Under the pieces are notes generated by a model that did not search any database, was not told where the DNA came from, and saw only the letters and a list, made by a program, of their open reading frames with translations. A program made the translations under genes and the position numbers. Below, in pieces: positions 5,699 to 5,789 of a stretch of DNA of 5,789 nucleotides. The DNA is from Sphingomonas bacterium. GTDB lineage: Bacteria > Pseudomonadota > Alphaproteobacteria > Sphingomonadales > Sphingomonadaceae. Position 1 is the first letter of the stretch. The number at the start of each line of letters is the position of its first letter. Location: positions 1-5,789 of the forward strand of contig NZ_CAHJWX010000154.1 of NCBI RefSeq assembly GCF_903643065.1, given 5' to 3'.

Positions 5699-5789
5699 GG
5701 AGCGGTGGCCGAGTGGTCGAAGGCGCTCGCCTGGAAAGTGAGTATACGTCAAAAGCGTATCGAGGGTTCGAATCCCTCCCGCTCCGCCA
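5699..5789 (+). tRNA. tRNA-Ser (anticodon GGA), complete with encoded CCA
   Basis: A full class II tRNA of 91 bases. Acceptor stem GGAGCGG (5699-5705) pairs perfectly with CCGCTCC (5779-5785), with discriminator G 5786 and CCA 5787-5789. The D stem is GCC/GGC (5708-5710, 5722-5724). The anticodon stem CTCGC/GTGAG (5726-5730, 5738-5742) encloses loop CTGGAAA with anticodon GGA at 5733-5735, which reads UCC and UCU serine codons. The long variable arm typical of tRNA-Ser forms ATACG/CGTAT (5744-5748, 5756-5760). The T arm is GAGGG-TTCGAAT-CCCTC (5762-5778). The window ends on the final A. Confidence 0.97.

Noticed and set aside
5699..5789. tRNA-Ser as an integrated-element attachment site
   Set aside because: tRNA-Ser genes are common integration targets, but the window ends at the CCA. 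No integrase or duplicated tRNA 3' end is visible within it, so nothing supports this here.

Overview
The window looks like chromosomal DNA from a GC-rich alphaproteobacterium, most likely a sphingomonad (Sphingomonas or a relative). This rests on the very strong G/C bias at third codon positions, the layout of the lipid-transport operon, and the intergenic CCCTCCCGC/GCGGGAGGG hairpins. It is a judgement from reading, not from a database search.

Layout from left to right. Positions 2-838 (+) are the C-terminal two thirds or so of a DUF445 (YjiN-type) membrane protein whose start lies outside the window. Positions 839-1059 are a 221-base non-coding spacer with three GC-rich hairpins and two oppositely oriented G-quadruplex-type motifs. 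Positions 1060-4600 (+) are a tight four-gene operon for an MCE-type intermembrane lipid transporter: a permease with an N-terminal STAS-like (MlaB-like) domain fused to MlaE, the ATPase MlaF, a long MlaD-like MCE protein, and an outer-membrane-type auxiliary lipoprotein (PqiC/ABC_trans_aux family). The junctions are TGATG (1-base overlap), TAGATG (0 bases) and ATGA (4-base overlap), so the four genes are probably translationally coupled. Positions 4601-4742 are a short convergent spacer with only weak hairpins. Positions 4743-5600 (-) are a divergent, probably periplasmic cyclophilin-type peptidyl-prolyl isomerase. Positions 5699-5789 (+) are a complete tRNA-Ser(GGA) with encoded CCA, ending exactly at the window edge.

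How the genes work together. By family knowledge, MlaF hydrolyses ATP at the cytoplasmic face, the MlaE dimer forms the inner-membrane channel, the MlaD hexamer forms a periplasmic lipid-conducting ring, and the lipoprotein would sit at the outer membrane. No separate mlaB, mlaC or mlaA is present here. MlaB appears to be fused to MlaE. The long helical C-terminus of MlaD together with a PqiC-like lipoprotein suggests a bridge or tunnel rather than a soluble MlaC shuttle; this is inference. The cyclophilin and tRNA are probably unrelated housekeeping neighbours.

I see no mobile element, CRISPR array, phage gene or toxin system. I do not see a clearly undescribed system. The points most worth a second look are the MlaD architecture (long tail, four cysteines around the pore loop), the STAS-MlaE fusion, and the structured spacer at 841-991.
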